Position numbers and translations under genes: made by a program
The notes under the pieces: generated by a model
What the model saw: the letters and a program-made list of their open reading frames with translations, nothing else
What the model was told of the DNA's origin: nothing
Databases searched by the model: none
Source: an uncultured Hyphomicrobiales bacterium
GTDB taxonomy: Bacteria; Pseudomonadota; Alphaproteobacteria; Rhizobiales; Ancalomicrobiaceae
DNA length: 64,000 nt
Assembly (NCBI GenBank): GCA_903930435.1
Contig: CAIYYN010000029.1
Location: forward strand, 124,001 to 188,000
Reading direction: 5' to 3'
Shown: positions 53,218 to 62,015 of the stretch, one piece after another
Layout of the letters: the number at the start of each line of letters is the position of its first letter
How positions within the stretch are numbered: the first letter of the stretch is position 1

Positions 53218-55188
53218 TCAGTCTACTGACAGGGCCTCGATGATGCATTTTTTCGCGCGCGGGATCAGCGATGGGCTCATGCTGAGTTCGGTCAAGCCCA
53301 TTGCAAGGAATTGGGGGATCAGCTTCGGATTTCCGGCGGCCTCGCCACACATGCCGACCATGATGCCAGCCTTGGCCCCTGCCCGTGCTGTCATCTCGAT
53401 GGCCGTCATGACGGCGTCGTTGCCGACGTCGTTCAAATTGGCAACGGATGCGTTCAGCCGGTCAGCGGCCATGACATATTGGGTCAGATCATTCGTGCCG
53501 ATCGAGAAGAAGTCGACCTCGCGCGCCAGTGCGTCAGCGATGAAGACGGCGGCGGGCGTTTCGATCATCACGCCCAGCTGGAAGGTGCCATGGGGCTTGC
53601 CCTCGGCGTCCAGATCGCGCCTGCACTCATCGATCAGGGTCCTCGTCAGGTGAACCTCGTCGACAAGTGATACCATCGGCAGCATGACCTTCACGTTGCC
53701 GACGACGGCCGCACGCAAGAGCGCCTTCAGTTGCGGTTTGAAGATGTCCGGTCGGTCGAGGCACATGCGGATGCCGCGCCAGCCCAGAAACGGATTTTCC
53801 TCATGCGGGAAATGGATGCCGCCGACGGGCTTGTCACCCCCCACATCCAGTGTGCGGACGATCACCGGGTTGGGGTGAAAGCTCTCGGCCAGGGTCCGGT
53901 ACATCTCGAACTGGGCGTCTTCGGTCGGCAAGGTCTTCTGCCGCATGAACAGAAGCTCGGTGCGGAAGAGGCCAACGCCCATCGCTCCCGATTCCCGCGC
54001 CGCCTCGATCTCCTCGAGCGATCCGAGGTTGGCGGCGACTTCGATTACCACGCCGTCCCGATTCCTTGGGATGGTTTCGCGGAAACGCGAGAGATCCTCA
54101 AGCTCTGCCTTCGCGCGCGTGAGACGTGCCGCGATATCGGCGCGCAGATCAGCCGTCGGATTGGCAAAGACGCGGCCCTGTTCGCCGTCGAGTGCGAGTT
54201 CAGTGGCCTCGGCCAGTTGCTGGACGGCTGAACCGATGCCAACGACGGCGGGAATGCCGTGTGTGCGTGCGATGATGGCGATATGCGAGGTCGCGCCGCC
54301 CCTCCCGCAGATGATGCCTGCAATGCGCTTCAAGGGAGCCTGCGCCAGATCGAATGCGCCGATATCATCGGCAACCAGGATTGCTCCTTGCGGCATGGCG
54401 CTCAGGTCCATGTCGCGTTTGCCGAGCAGTGCGAGCATGATCTGCCGACCGATCGCCAGCACGTCATCGGCGCGCGCATTGAAATAGACATCGACCATAT
54501 TGGCGAAAGCGGCGGCGGTTCCGTCGGTCACCACGCGCGCGGCAGTGACGGCGTCATTGCCAAGCCGGATTGTCTCGATCATTTCCGAGATCATCACCTC
54601 GTCGCCGACAAGGTCACTGAGGGCGGAAATGATGCCCTGATCTGCGGTCGATAAGGTGCCGGAGGCGAGCGATGCCTGCATGCGCGCCTGAACGGTCGCA
54701 ATGGCTGCTTTCAGGCGCAGGATTTCCGGTTCGATGTCTGCTGCGCCAAGACTGCGGGCGGGATAATCGAGGCTTGGCGGGAAATAGGCAAAGACGGGTC
54801 CGAGCGCCAATCCGTCGCTGGCGGCAATGCCTTTCAGTCCATCAGACGAGGCGATTTCAGGTGCCGCGATTGGCTCGGGACGTGCCGCAACGGGTTCATT
54901 TGCATCAGCGTGACCGGTGTCCGTGTCGAGGCCGGCATCTGGATTTTCGAGGAAGCTGATCAGGGCTTCCATGGCCGCCGCTTCATCGCTGCCGGTGGCG
55001 CGCAGGGTGACAGTCTGGTTCTCCTTGACGGCCAGCAGCATGAGCTTGACCGCGCTTTTCGCGCTGATCGCCCTGTCGCCGCTGACCAATTCGATGTTTG
55101 AATCGAATTGCTTGGCCAGTTTGACAAATTGCGTCGCCGGGCGCGCGTGCAGACCTTCACGGACCCGCACGATGGTCATGTGTTCCAT
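53218..55188 (-). CDS. ptsP: Phosphoenolpyruvate--protein phosphotransferase, HPr-EI fusion
   Basis: A 656-residue fusion. Residues 1-88 form an HPr domain with the phospho-histidine in REGLHARPATQF (His14) and a Ser45-like site in ISAKSAVKLMLL. A Pro/Glu linker follows to about residue 112. The rest is Enzyme I: KGIAASDGLALGPVF, the phospho-histidine in GGATSHIAIIARTHG near residue 300, and the PEP-binding barrel with LFRTELLFMRQKTLPTEDAQ and IGTNDLTQYVMAADRLN. It takes phosphate from PEP and hands it to IIA. It follows srlB by 27 bases and so supplies the general PTS steps for this one transporter. No GAF domain is present, so it is not the nitrogen-PTS enzyme. Confidence 0.93.
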   Translation of the reverse strand: MEHMTIVRVREGLHARPATQFVKLAKQFDSNIELVSGDRAISAKSAVKLMLLAVKENQTVTLRATGSDEAAAMEALISFLENPDAGLDTDTGHADANEPVAARPEPIAAPEIASSDGLKGIAASDGLALGPVFAYFPPSLDYPARSLGAADIEPEILRLKAAIATVQARMQASLASGTLSTADQGIISALSDLVGDEVMISEMIETIRLGNDAVTAARVVTDGTAAAFANMVDVYFNARADDVLAIGRQIMLALLGKRDMDLSAMPQGAILVADDIGAFDLAQAPLKRIAGIICGRGGATSHIAIIARTHGIPAVVGIGSAVQQLAEATELALDGEQGRVFANPTADLRADIAARLTRAKAELEDLSRFRETIPRNRDGVVIEVAANLGSLEEIEAARESGAMGVGLFRTELLFMRQKTLPTEDAQFEMYRTLAESFHPNPVIVRTLDVGGDKPVGGIHFPHEENPFLGWRGIRMCLDRPDIFKPQLKALLRAAVVGNVKVMLPMVSLVDEVHLTRTLIDECRRDLDAEGKPHGTFQLGVMIETPAAVFIADALAREVDFFSIGTNDLTQYVMAADRLNASVANLNDVGNDAVMTAIEMTARAGAKAGIMVGMCGEAAGNPKLIPQFLAMGLTELSMSPSLIPRAKKCIIEALSVD

Positions 55189-55215
55189 GGCAAATCCTCT
55201 TCGGACGTCGGACTG

Positions 55216-55596
55216 TCAAGCGATGATCGTGACGGTAGTCCCGGTCACAAGTGCGGCGCTGAGGACATCGCCTTCAACGGCTGTGGCACAGATCTCGCCG
55301 GGTCGGTCGGTCGTCATCGCGCCATTGAAATTGACGACGACATGGCCGATTTCACGCACCTTGGCCCAGGCTTTCTCACCGACGGCTGTTATGAAGGCTT
55401 GCAAGGGACCGATTTCGATCCTCGATCCCGGCACCGGATCGACATCTGGGGACAAGGCTGACCGTCTATGCAGAACAGAGACCTCCGCGAGCTCCGGCGG
55501 AGCGCCTGTCTCGAAAAAGATCACAACGCCGCCCTCGGCGAGATCGGCGACATCAGGGCCAACGGCTGTGATTTCGGTCTTCCAGATAATCGACAT
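55216..55596 (-). CDS. srlB: PTS glucitol/sorbitol-type IIA component
   Basis: A 126-residue cytoplasmic IIA of the glucitol (Gut) family. It begins MSIIWKTEITAVGPDVADLA, as usual for the family, with the likely phospho-histidine in EVSVLHRRSALSPD (His43). The C-terminal REIGHVVVNFNGA matches the glucitol IIA pattern. It accepts phosphate from HPr and passes it to the IIB domain of SrlE. GAGGG lies before ATG. It follows srlE by 96 bases with a hairpin between. Confidence 0.92.
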   Translation of the reverse strand: MSIIWKTEITAVGPDVADLAEGGVVIFFETGAPPELAEVSVLHRRSALSPDVDPVPGSRIEIGPLQAFITAVGEKAWAKVREIGHVVVNFNGAMTTDRPGEICATAVEGDVLSAALVTGTTVTIIA

Positions 55597-55649
55597 GGGT
55601 CCCTCGTGACCGGTGATGGCTTACCGGTGTATCGGCTCGAAAAGTCAGG

Positions 55650-55681
55650 ACCGGGCGACTTGCCTGAACACATCGCCCGGT
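55650..55681 (-). other. Hairpin between srlE and srlB
   Basis: ACCGGGCGA and TCGCCCGGT form a perfect 9-base inverted repeat around 14 bases, without a T run. It probably protects mRNA ends or tunes the ratio of membrane to soluble PTS parts. Confidence 0.6.
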
Positions 55682-55692
55682 CCGATATCATC

Positions 55693-56688
55693 TCAGAAGA
55701 CGATCAGGCTGACGACCCAGGCGATAGCCACCGAAATCGGTCCCATAATTTGTCGGGACAGCAGCACGGCGGGAACACCTATTTCGATGGTTTTGGGCTT
55801 GGCCTCACCGAGCGCCAGTCCAACCGGCACGAAGTCGCAGCCGACTTGCGTGTTGTAGGCAAAGAGCGCCGGCAAGGCCATGGCAGGAGCAATGGTGCCA
55901 TTTGCGATTTGCGGTCCGATGATCGCGACGCCGATGACCTGCGCGATGACGGCACCTGGTCCCAGGATTGGCGACAGGAATGGCAAGCCGCAGATCGCCG
56001 AAATCACGATGAGGCCGACGATATTATTTGCCAGAGGTCCCATCGGCTTGGCGAGCACGTCGCCGATGCCGGTGTAGAGGATCAGGCCGATGAGCATCGT
56101 CACGAAGGCCATGAACGGCAGCACGTTGCGGACGACCTGATCGATTGTCCGGCGACCGGCATTGAAGAAGATGCCGACGACCCGGCCCATGACGCGTCCG
56201 ATGCCTGAGATCAGACCAATGAAACCACCCTCGTCCTGCTGCATCGGAGTTGCCTTTGGAGTTGTTGTTGTTGAGGAGGCAGTTGCACCGCCAGCTTTGG
56301 TGACTGCCTCTGATCCGTCCGCCATGACAATATCTTCTGGCTTCACGCCCGAAACATAGATGTCCTCGGTGATGAATTGCGCCAGTGGACCGGACTGGCC
56401 AACGGGCGTGAGATTGACGGTCGGAATGCGCTTGCGGGGATAAACTCCGCACCGCGCTGTACCGCCGCAATCGACAACGACAACGGCCATTTCGCTCTCA
56501 AGCGGTGGTGCACGGAAACCATCAACGGCTTCGGCACCGGTCAGGTCGGCAATGCGTTGCGCGACGGGATGGATGCCGCCACCCGTGACCGAGACGACCT
56601 TGTTGCGCTGCTCGGTCGGCTCGATGACGAGCGGACCGCCCCAGCCACCTTTGCCCTGGCTGATCTTGACTGCCTTGAAGGATGACAT
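55693..56688 (-). CDS. srlE: PTS glucitol/sorbitol-type IIB(C) component
   Basis: A 331-residue membrane protein of the SrlE type. The N-terminal IIB domain has GKGGWGGPLVIEP at residue 12 and the phospho-cysteine region VVVVDCGGTARCGVYPRKRI near residue 70, then GPLAQFITEDIYVSGVKPED. The C-terminal half has membrane segments with LPFMAFVTMLIGLIL, LSPILGPGAVIAQVIGVAII and CDFVPVGLALGEA, close to the E. coli protein. Together with SrlA it transports and phosphorylates a polyol. It follows srlA by 17 bases. Substrate specificity may differ from glucitol. Confidence 0.94.
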   Translation of the reverse strand: MSSFKAVKISQGKGGWGGPLVIEPTEQRNKVVSVTGGGIHPVAQRIADLTGAEAVDGFRAPPLESEMAVVVVDCGGTARCGVYPRKRIPTVNLTPVGQSGPLAQFITEDIYVSGVKPEDIVMADGSEAVTKAGGATASSTTTTPKATPMQQDEGGFIGLISGIGRVMGRVVGIFFNAGRRTIDQVVRNVLPFMAFVTMLIGLILYTGIGDVLAKPMGPLANNIVGLIVISAICGLPFLSPILGPGAVIAQVIGVAIIGPQIANGTIAPAMALPALFAYNTQVGCDFVPVGLALGEAKPKTIEIGVPAVLLSRQIMGPISVAIAWVVSLIVF

Positions 56689-56705
56689 GATCTCGATCTC
56701 CCCCT

Positions 56706-57467
56706 TCAGAGTTCAACGCCCTGGCGGCTGGCCAGGATAGCGGTGATACGTTCAGTGACGATACCCTTGAAGAGGATCACGACGAGGCCGACAATGGCGT
56801 ACCAGATGGCGACCTGAACGTGGAAGCCATGAGCAACCTTGCCCTTCTGTTCCAGTTCGAGCAGAGCGACCAGCACGCCGCCCCAGACGAAATATTCACC
56901 GGGATTGATGTGCGGGAACAGGCCGAGCGGCGGATGCACATAGGACACAGCCGCGTCATAAAAGGCGGGCTTGTGCTTTTCTTCCAGGAACGAGCCGAAA
57001 GTGTAGGCCATCGGATTGGTCAGGAAGAACACGGCCAGCAACGGCAGCAGTGTATATCGTGTCAGCGCGATCTTGCCTGCGCCGCGCGCCAGACCATGCA
57101 CCCGCTCTTCGCCGACGAGCGCCGTTACCGCATAGAACGCAGTCATCAGCACGATCAGCGTCGGGATGATGCCGGTCACAAAGCCCGTGAAGACCTCGCC
57201 ACCTTTCTGGAAGATGCCGATGAAATAGACGCCAGCCTGGGCGAGCCAGCCGAGCTGGGTTTCCTTGGGCAGGGTTGCGAGCTTGGCCTTGTAATCATCG
57301 ATCTGGGCAGCAGACGGCGCATCGGCCACCAGCGTCAGATAATGATTGGCGGTATCCTTGAGGCTACCGGTTCCGTGCATCGCGGCATCTGCGACATAAC
57401 TGCCTGCCAGCCTGAGGTGCTCAGGTCCGGTATCGGCAAACTGTGCCGCCATTGAAATGAGTGACAT
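56706..57467 (-). CDS. srlA: PTS glucitol/sorbitol-type IIC component
   Basis: A 253-residue membrane permease. From about residue 85 it follows SrlA closely: YFIGIFQKGGEVFTGFVTGI, then a membrane segment, and GLFPHINPGEYFVWGGVLVAL. The first 80 residues (MSLISMAAQFADTGPEHLRL onward) are an extension that E. coli SrlA (about 187 residues) lacks; they are polar and helical. AGGAGG lies before ATG. The gene follows gutM by 194 bases. A larger N-terminal domain may matter for substrate or regulation. The polyol is probably not glucitol, given the neighbouring genes. Confidence 0.9.
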   Translation of the reverse strand: MSLISMAAQFADTGPEHLRLAGSYVADAAMHGTGSLKDTANHYLTLVADAPSAAQIDDYKAKLATLPKETQLGWLAQAGVYFIGIFQKGGEVFTGFVTGIIPTLIVLMTAFYAVTALVGEERVHGLARGAGKIALTRYTLLPLLAVFFLTNPMAYTFGSFLEEKHKPAFYDAAVSYVHPPLGLFPHINPGEYFVWGGVLVALLELEQKGKVAHGFHVQVAIWYAIVGLVVILFKGIVTERITAILASRQGVEL

Positions 57468-57661
57468 AGGTTCCTCCTGTCTTTTTTTGCCTAAAGTCCC
57501 AGTCGACGCTGATGCGGATCGCCCGAATGACCGGGACATGTCATCACGCGCCTTTACGGCGGTTCGCATCTGGTTGCTGACACCAACGGGGTGTCTGCCC
57601 AGCTGCAAACGTCAGGTCTCGCGTCGGAGGTGCAGAGACCACCGGCACGTCACGTTTTCCG

Positions 57662-58147
57662 TCAGATGACGGCCATTGAAAGGTTTGCAGAGCTGCGCTC
57701 CGTTGACGGCTGGTCTGATCGAGACCCCATTGATTCGGCCTTGCGGAGGCGTACGCCGTCGATTTGCTCGATGGCCTTGGCGACGGCCAATCCCAGTGAT
57801 TTCGCCGACTTGCCGACTGAGCCGTCTGCGAACGCGGCTGACTTGGCGCGCAGTTCATCCAGTGTCAGACCGTCGAATTCGCGCAGGGGCTGGAATTTCG
57901 CAAAGACGGATCGGCCGGACATCACGGCGATACGGTCAACGATCAGCTGGTCAGAGACAACAACGAGGGCGATCGTGCCCTTGGCGAATCGACCGCGCAT
58001 GAAGCCTGTGCCGACGAAACCTGTCTGGAACCGTTGTTCGATATCGCCGAGCGCTTGGCGATAATGTCGCATCTGCATCCAGACGCCGACGGACTGCAGC
58101 GCCCAGACGATCACCAGCAACAACACCGCAATCTGCCAAGTGGCCAT
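57662..58147 (-). CDS. gutM: GutM family regulator
   Basis: A 161-residue protein of the GutM family (glucitol operon activator in enterobacteria). The N-terminus MATWQIAVLLLVIVWALQSV is a membrane anchor; then MRHYRQALGDIEQRFQTGFV and GTGFMRGRFAKGTIALVVVS follow, which are the family core. The C-terminal 55 residues are longer than in E. coli GutM. GGGGAGG lies before the start. It is the first gene of the PTS operon. Despite the activator name, a membrane-anchored accessory role is equally possible, and no helix-turn-helix is seen. Confidence 0.88.
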   Translation of the reverse strand: MATWQIAVLLLVIVWALQSVGVWMQMRHYRQALGDIEQRFQTGFVGTGFMRGRFAKGTIALVVVSDQLIVDRIAVMSGRSVFAKFQPLREFDGLTLDELRAKSAAFADGSVGKSAKSLGLAVAKAIEQIDGVRLRKAESMGSRSDQPSTERSSANLSMAVI

Positions 58148-58526
58148 GAAACACCCTCCCCTGTTCGCGGTCGCCGATTGTGTCCCGGTCGTTCCCGCTG
58201 GCCTCTATCAACCATGACAACAATTGGAACACTTGTCTTTCACATAGTCAATATGTAACGATCGAGTAATCCGCATTTGACTCAAAATTGGCCGTTTTCT
58301 CTTGTTTTTGTTGAATTAATTCGTGCCTCGCATTTCGTGTGCACCGATTTTTGACCTGCCGTGGCTGATTTTTAATGTGAACATGTTGATTGACAGAATA
58401 ACAAAAGTACATTATCCGCTAACCCCAACAGGAGGATATAACAAGCACCATCGACCGATGCGGAATTGGGTGCGGGCGTGTTCGCCAGCAGGCCTCGGTG
58501 GAAAAGAAACGGGTTGGGAGGACAGG
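58148..58526. other. Divergent control region, gutM operon and drl operon
   Basis: About 379 bases between the two divergent halves of the polyol system. It is AT-rich from 58200 to 58430. It holds a promoter-like TTGACA at 58390-58395, the 8-base palindrome AACATGTT at 58380-58387, and a stray AGGAGG at about 58431 with no start codon behind it. No regulator gene is inside. Confidence 0.55.
58380..58418 (+). promoter_or_regulatory. Candidate promoter and operator of the drl-aco genes
   Basis: AACATGTT (58380-58387) touches TTGACA (58390-58395), which is followed after 17 bases by TATCCG (58413-58418). The -35 box is perfect, the -10 box weak. The palindrome beside the -35 box is a plausible regulator site. 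Confidence 0.35.
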
Positions 58527-59849
58527 ATGGCTGGTATTGTAAAAGTTGGTTTCGCGGCAGAATTGGCAGCTTATGAGGCGGCACATGGTCCGGTGACTGT
58601 GGGCCTTGCCGGTGCTGGCCAGATGGGAACCGACATCGTCGTCCAGATCGAACTCATGCCCGGCATCCGGCTCGGCTGCTTGTCCGAAGTGCACGAGCAG
58701 CGCACGATCGCCGCCCTTGAGATGTCCGGGCGTGATCGCAGCGGCTGGGTGCAGGCGAATACGGCAGTGGCTGTCGATGCTGCGATTGAGCAGGGTAAGG
58801 TGGCTGTGACCGGCGACTACAAGGCGCTGTGTTCTGCGGCCCATATCGACGTCGTCATCGACGCCACCGGTAACCCCAATATAGGCACGCTGATCGCGCT
58901 TGAAGCCATGAAGCATGGCAAGCACGTCGTGATGCTGAACGTCGAGGCCGACGTTACCATCGGGCGGTTCCTGCGCGAGGAAGCCCGCAAGGCCGGTGTC
59001 ATCTATACGGGTGCAGCCGGTGACGAACCAGCCGCCACCCTTGAAATCATTGGATTCGCGCAATCGCTCGGCTTCGAGATTGTCGCTGCTGGCAAGGGCA
59101 AGAACAATCCGCTCAAGTTTGACGCCACGCCCGACGAATATGCAGAAGAGGCCCACCGTCGCAACATGAACGCCCGGATGCTGGTCGAATTTGTCGACGG
59201 CTCCAAGACGATGATCGAAATGACGGCGGTCGCCAATGCGACAGGTCTCGCGCCCGACATTCCGGGCATGCATGGACCGGCAGCGACTCGGGATGAACTG
59301 GCGCAGGTTCTGTGCACGAAGGCGGACGGCGGCGTGCTGAACAAGTCAGGCGTCGTCGATTATTCTATCGGCAAGGGCGTCGCTCCCGGCGTCTTCTGCG
59401 TGGTGAAGCCGCGTCATGACCGGGTGACCGAACGCATGACCGATCTGAAGGTCGGTCCTGGCCCCTGCTACACGATTTTCCGCCCCTATCACCTGACAAG
59501 CCTTGAAGTGCCGTTGTCCGCCATTCGGGCCGTTGCCAAGAAGCAGCCGGACATGGAGCCGATTGATCGCCCGGTCGCGGAATGCATCTCGGTCGCCAAG
59601 CGGGATCTGACGCCCGGACAGGTGCTTGGCCGGATCGGCGAATACGATTATCGCGGCTTTGCCATGACCTGGAGCGAGGCGCGCGACGCGCGCGGCATTC
59701 CACTGGGTCTGGCAGAACGGGCGACAGTCATCAAGCCGATCAAGGCGGGTGAGAAATTGACTTATGACAACTGCCGTCCCGATGACTCGCTTCTGGTGAC
59801 GCAGATACGTCAGCGACTGGATCAATCAGACGCCGTGTTCGTCGTCTGA
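58527..59849 (+). CDS. drl: DXP reductoisomerase-like protein (DRL family, SAF domain)
   Basis: A 440-residue NAD(P)-dependent oxidoreductase. Residues about 23-170 form a homoserine-dehydrogenase-like Rossmann domain (VGLAGAGQMGTDIVVQI near 23; VVMLNVEADVTIGRFL near 133). The middle carries AAGKGKNNPLKFDATPDEY and RNMNARMLVEFVDGSKTM near 190-230. The last 90 residues are a beta-rich SAF-like domain (VAKRDLTPGQVLGRIG). By memory these blocks match DRL of Brucella abortus, which makes methylerythritol phosphate from deoxyxylulose phosphate in place of DXR. Database entries often call it FlgA or homoserine dehydrogenase. GGAGG lies 5 bases before ATG. With acoABC downstream and a polyol PTS opposite, the reverse reaction is suggested. 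Confidence 0.82.
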   Translation: MAGIVKVGFAAELAAYEAAHGPVTVGLAGAGQMGTDIVVQIELMPGIRLGCLSEVHEQRTIAALEMSGRDRSGWVQANTAVAVDAAIEQGKVAVTGDYKALCSAAHIDVVIDATGNPNIGTLIALEAMKHGKHVVMLNVEADVTIGRFLREEARKAGVIYTGAAGDEPAATLEIIGFAQSLGFEIVAAGKGKNNPLKFDATPDEYAEEAHRRNMNARMLVEFVDGSKTMIEMTAVANATGLAPDIPGMHGPAATRDELAQVLCTKADGGVLNKSGVVDYSIGKGVAPGVFCVVKPRHDRVTERMTDLKVGPGPCYTIFRPYHLTSLEVPLSAIRAVAKKQPDMEPIDRPVAECISVAKRDLTPGQVLGRIGEYDYRGFAMTWSEARDARGIPLGLAERATVIKPIKAGEKLTYDNCRPDDSLLVTQIRQRLDQSDAVFVV

Positions 59850-59983
59850 TTCAAGATTTGGCGGTTTCAAGGTGACAGGTTTCGAAGCGGCCAGGCCACG
59901 AGACGGTGGCTTGCGCAGCGCAGGAGACGTGCGCCCAGAAAACAGCCTGAAACCGACGCGCCTATAACAGAGGGATCATCGCC

Positions 59984-61009
59984 ATGGCGAGCAATGCCTT
60001 ACCCAAGGACGCACGCGCAGTGCCCAATCGGCCCGCAATTTACGACGAGTTGGGTGTTCCCGCTCTTGCCGACGCCTTCCGCAAGATGCAGCTCATCCGC
60101 CGCTTCGAGGAAAGCGCCGAGGAGAGTTACATGCGCGGCCTCATCCACGGGACGATGCATCTGTCCATCGGACAGGAAGCCACGGCGGTCGGTATCTGTT
60201 CGGCACTCGCCGAGACCGATTACATCACCTCGACGCATCGCGGACATGGTCACTGCATTGGCAAGGGCGGCGACGTGAAGCGCATGTTCGCCGAGTTTTT
60301 CGGCAAGGAAGATGGCTATTGCCACGGTCGCGGTGGCTCGATGCATATCGCAGATCCGACCATGGGCAATCTTGGTGCAAACGGGATCGTCGGCGGCGGC
60401 ATTCCGATCGCGGTTGGTGCCGCGCTCGCCTCCAAACGGCTTGGCAACGGGCGTGTCGCCGTCTCGTTTTTTGGGGATGGTGCCAACAATGAAGGGGCCT
60501 TCCACGAGGCACTGAACATGGCGTCGGTCTGGACGCTGCCCGTGGTTTTCGTGTGCGAAAACAATCAGTACGGCATGTCGACGTCGACGGAACGCTCAAC
60601 CGCCGTCAAAAATGTCGCTGATCGTGCCGTCGCCTATGACATGCCAGGTGTCATCGTTGACGGTAACAAGTTTGCTGCCGTTGCGACCGCTGCTCGCGAA
60701 GCTGTCGCCCGGGCGCGGTCCGGCGGTGGACCGACCTTGATCGAATGCAAGACCTACCGGACGCGCGGTCATTCCCGCTCGGATCGCAATCGCTATCGGA
60801 CCAAGGAAGAAATCGAAAGCTGGATTGAACGGGATCCGATCCTGGCACTGGAAAATGATCTGATCACCTATGATTTGCTGTCGCAGGCGGAAATCGACGA
60901 GATCCGGGCCGACGTCGAGACGGAAATCACCGAAGCGCTCGCATTTGCCGCCGCCTCGCCGTCGCCAGCTGTCAGTTCCCTCACGCGCCACGTCTACACG
61001 ACGGTTTGA
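59984..61009 (+). CDS. acoA: Thiamine-dependent dehydrogenase E1 alpha (acetoin dehydrogenase type)
   Basis: A 341-residue alpha subunit of a 2-oxo acid/acyloin dehydrogenase. The thiamine diphosphate motif is [20 protein letters not shown] (near residue 164) ending in the NN of [26 protein letters not shown] near residue 50 and [20 protein letters not shown] near residue 86 are the usual E1 alpha features. The closest known types are AcoA and pyruvate dehydrogenase alpha; the lipoyl-hydrolase E2 downstream decides for the acetoin type. GAGGGATC precedes the start. It follows drl by 134 bases and is 10 bases from acoB. Confidence 0.92.
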   Translation: MASNALPKDARAVPNRPAIYDELGVPALADAFRKMQLIRRFEESAEESYMRGLIHGTMHLSIGQEATAVGICSALAETDYITSTHRGHGHCIGKGGDVKRMFAEFFGKEDGYCHGRGGSMHIADPTMGNLGANGIVGGGIPIAVGAALASKRLGNGRVAVSFFGDGANNEGAFHEALNMASVWTLPVVFVCENNQYGMSTSTERSTAVKNVADRAVAYDMPGVIVDGNKFAAVATAAREAVARARSGGGPTLIECKTYRTRGHSRSDRNRYRTKEEIESWIERDPILALENDLITYDLLSQAEIDEIRADVETEITEALAFAAASPSPAVSSLTRHVYTTV

Positions 61010-61019
61010 GAGGCTAGTC

Positions 61020-62015
61020 ATGGACCAGATCGTGCGTGAACTGAGTTTTGCCCAGGCCATTCAGGAAGCCCTGTCGATCGCAATGGAGCGCGACCCCCGC
61101 GTGTTCCTCATGGGCGAAGACATCGGCGTTTATGGCGGCGCCTTCCAGGTCACCGGCGACCTCGTGCATCGCTTTGGCGAAGATCGCGTCATGGATACGC
61201 CGATTTCCGAACTCGGCGGCGCTGGCGTTGCTGTGGGGGCCGCGCTCGGCGGCATGTTGCCGGTCTATGAATTCCAGTTCTCCGACTTTGCCACGCTCGC
61301 CATGGAGCAGATCGTCAATCAGGCGGCTAAACTGCGCTACATGCTCGGCGGCAGCGTTTCCGTGCCGCTTGTGATGCGCCTGCCCTGCGGATCGGGGACT
61401 GGTGCAGCGGCCCAGCACAGCCAGAGCCTTGAGGCCTGGTTCGCGCATGTGCCCGGATTGAAAGTTGTTCAACCCTCCAGTCCACATGACGCCAAGGGCC
61501 TGCTGCTCGCCGCGATTGCCGACCCTGATCCGGTAATCATCTTTGAGCACAAGCTGCTTTACAAGACCAGGGGCGCTGTGCCGGAAGGTCATTACACCGT
61601 GCCGCTCGACAAGGCCGAGACGAAGCGTGTCGGCAAGGACGGAACGATTGTCGCGACCGCGATCATGGTAGTCAAGGCACTGGAAGCGGCGGCTGAACTG
61701 GCAAAGGAAGGCATCGATCTGGAGGTCATCGACCTGCGCTCGCTGCGCCCGATTGACGTGCCCGCCATTGTCGCCAGCGTGACAAAAACCCACCGGCTGA
61801 TGTGCGTCTATGAAGGCGTCAAGTCGCTCGGGATTGGCGCTGAAATCTCGGCAGCGATTGCCGAGAGTGATGCGTTCGATTTCCTTGATGCACCGATCAT
61901 CCGGCTGGGCGGGGCTGAAGTTCCCATTCCGTACAACCCGGAACTGGAAAAAGCAGCCGTGCCGCAGGTTGCCGATATTGTCGCTGCCGGGCGGCGATTG
62001 GTCAGGGGGCGCTGA
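61020..62015 (+). CDS. acoB: Thiamine-dependent dehydrogenase E1 beta (acetoin dehydrogenase type)
   Basis: A 331-residue beta subunit starting [20 protein letters not shown]. Typical segments are [20 protein letters not shown] near residue 32, [20 protein letters not shown] near 60, and [20 protein letters not shown] near 99. [20 protein letters not shown] and [11 protein letters not shown] follow. With AcoA it forms the active site that breaks the carbon-carbon bond next to the carbonyl. A longer frame beginning at 60870 overlaps acoA and is rejected. The stop overlaps the acoC start by one base (TGATG). Confidence 0.94.
   Translation: MDQIVRELSFAQAIQEALSIAMERDPRVFLMGEDIGVYGGAFQVTGDLVHRFGEDRVMDTPISELGGAGVAVGAALGGMLPVYEFQFSDFATLAMEQIVNQAAKLRYMLGGSVSVPLVMRLPCGSGTGAAAQHSQSLEAWFAHVPGLKVVQPSSPHDAKGLLLAAIADPDPVIIFEHKLLYKTRGAVPEGHYTVPLDKAETKRVGKDGTIVATAIMVVKALEAAAELAKEGIDLEVIDLRSLRPIDVPAIVASVTKTHRLMCVYEGVKSLGIGAEISAAIAESDAFDFLDAPIIRLGGAEVPIPYNPELEKAAVPQVADIVAAGRRLVRGR

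Noticed and set aside
58323-58526. N-terminal extension of the DRL gene
   Set aside because: The extension is AT-rich, contains the promoter-like sequence, and is followed by GGAGG and ATG at 58527, which gives the normal family length.
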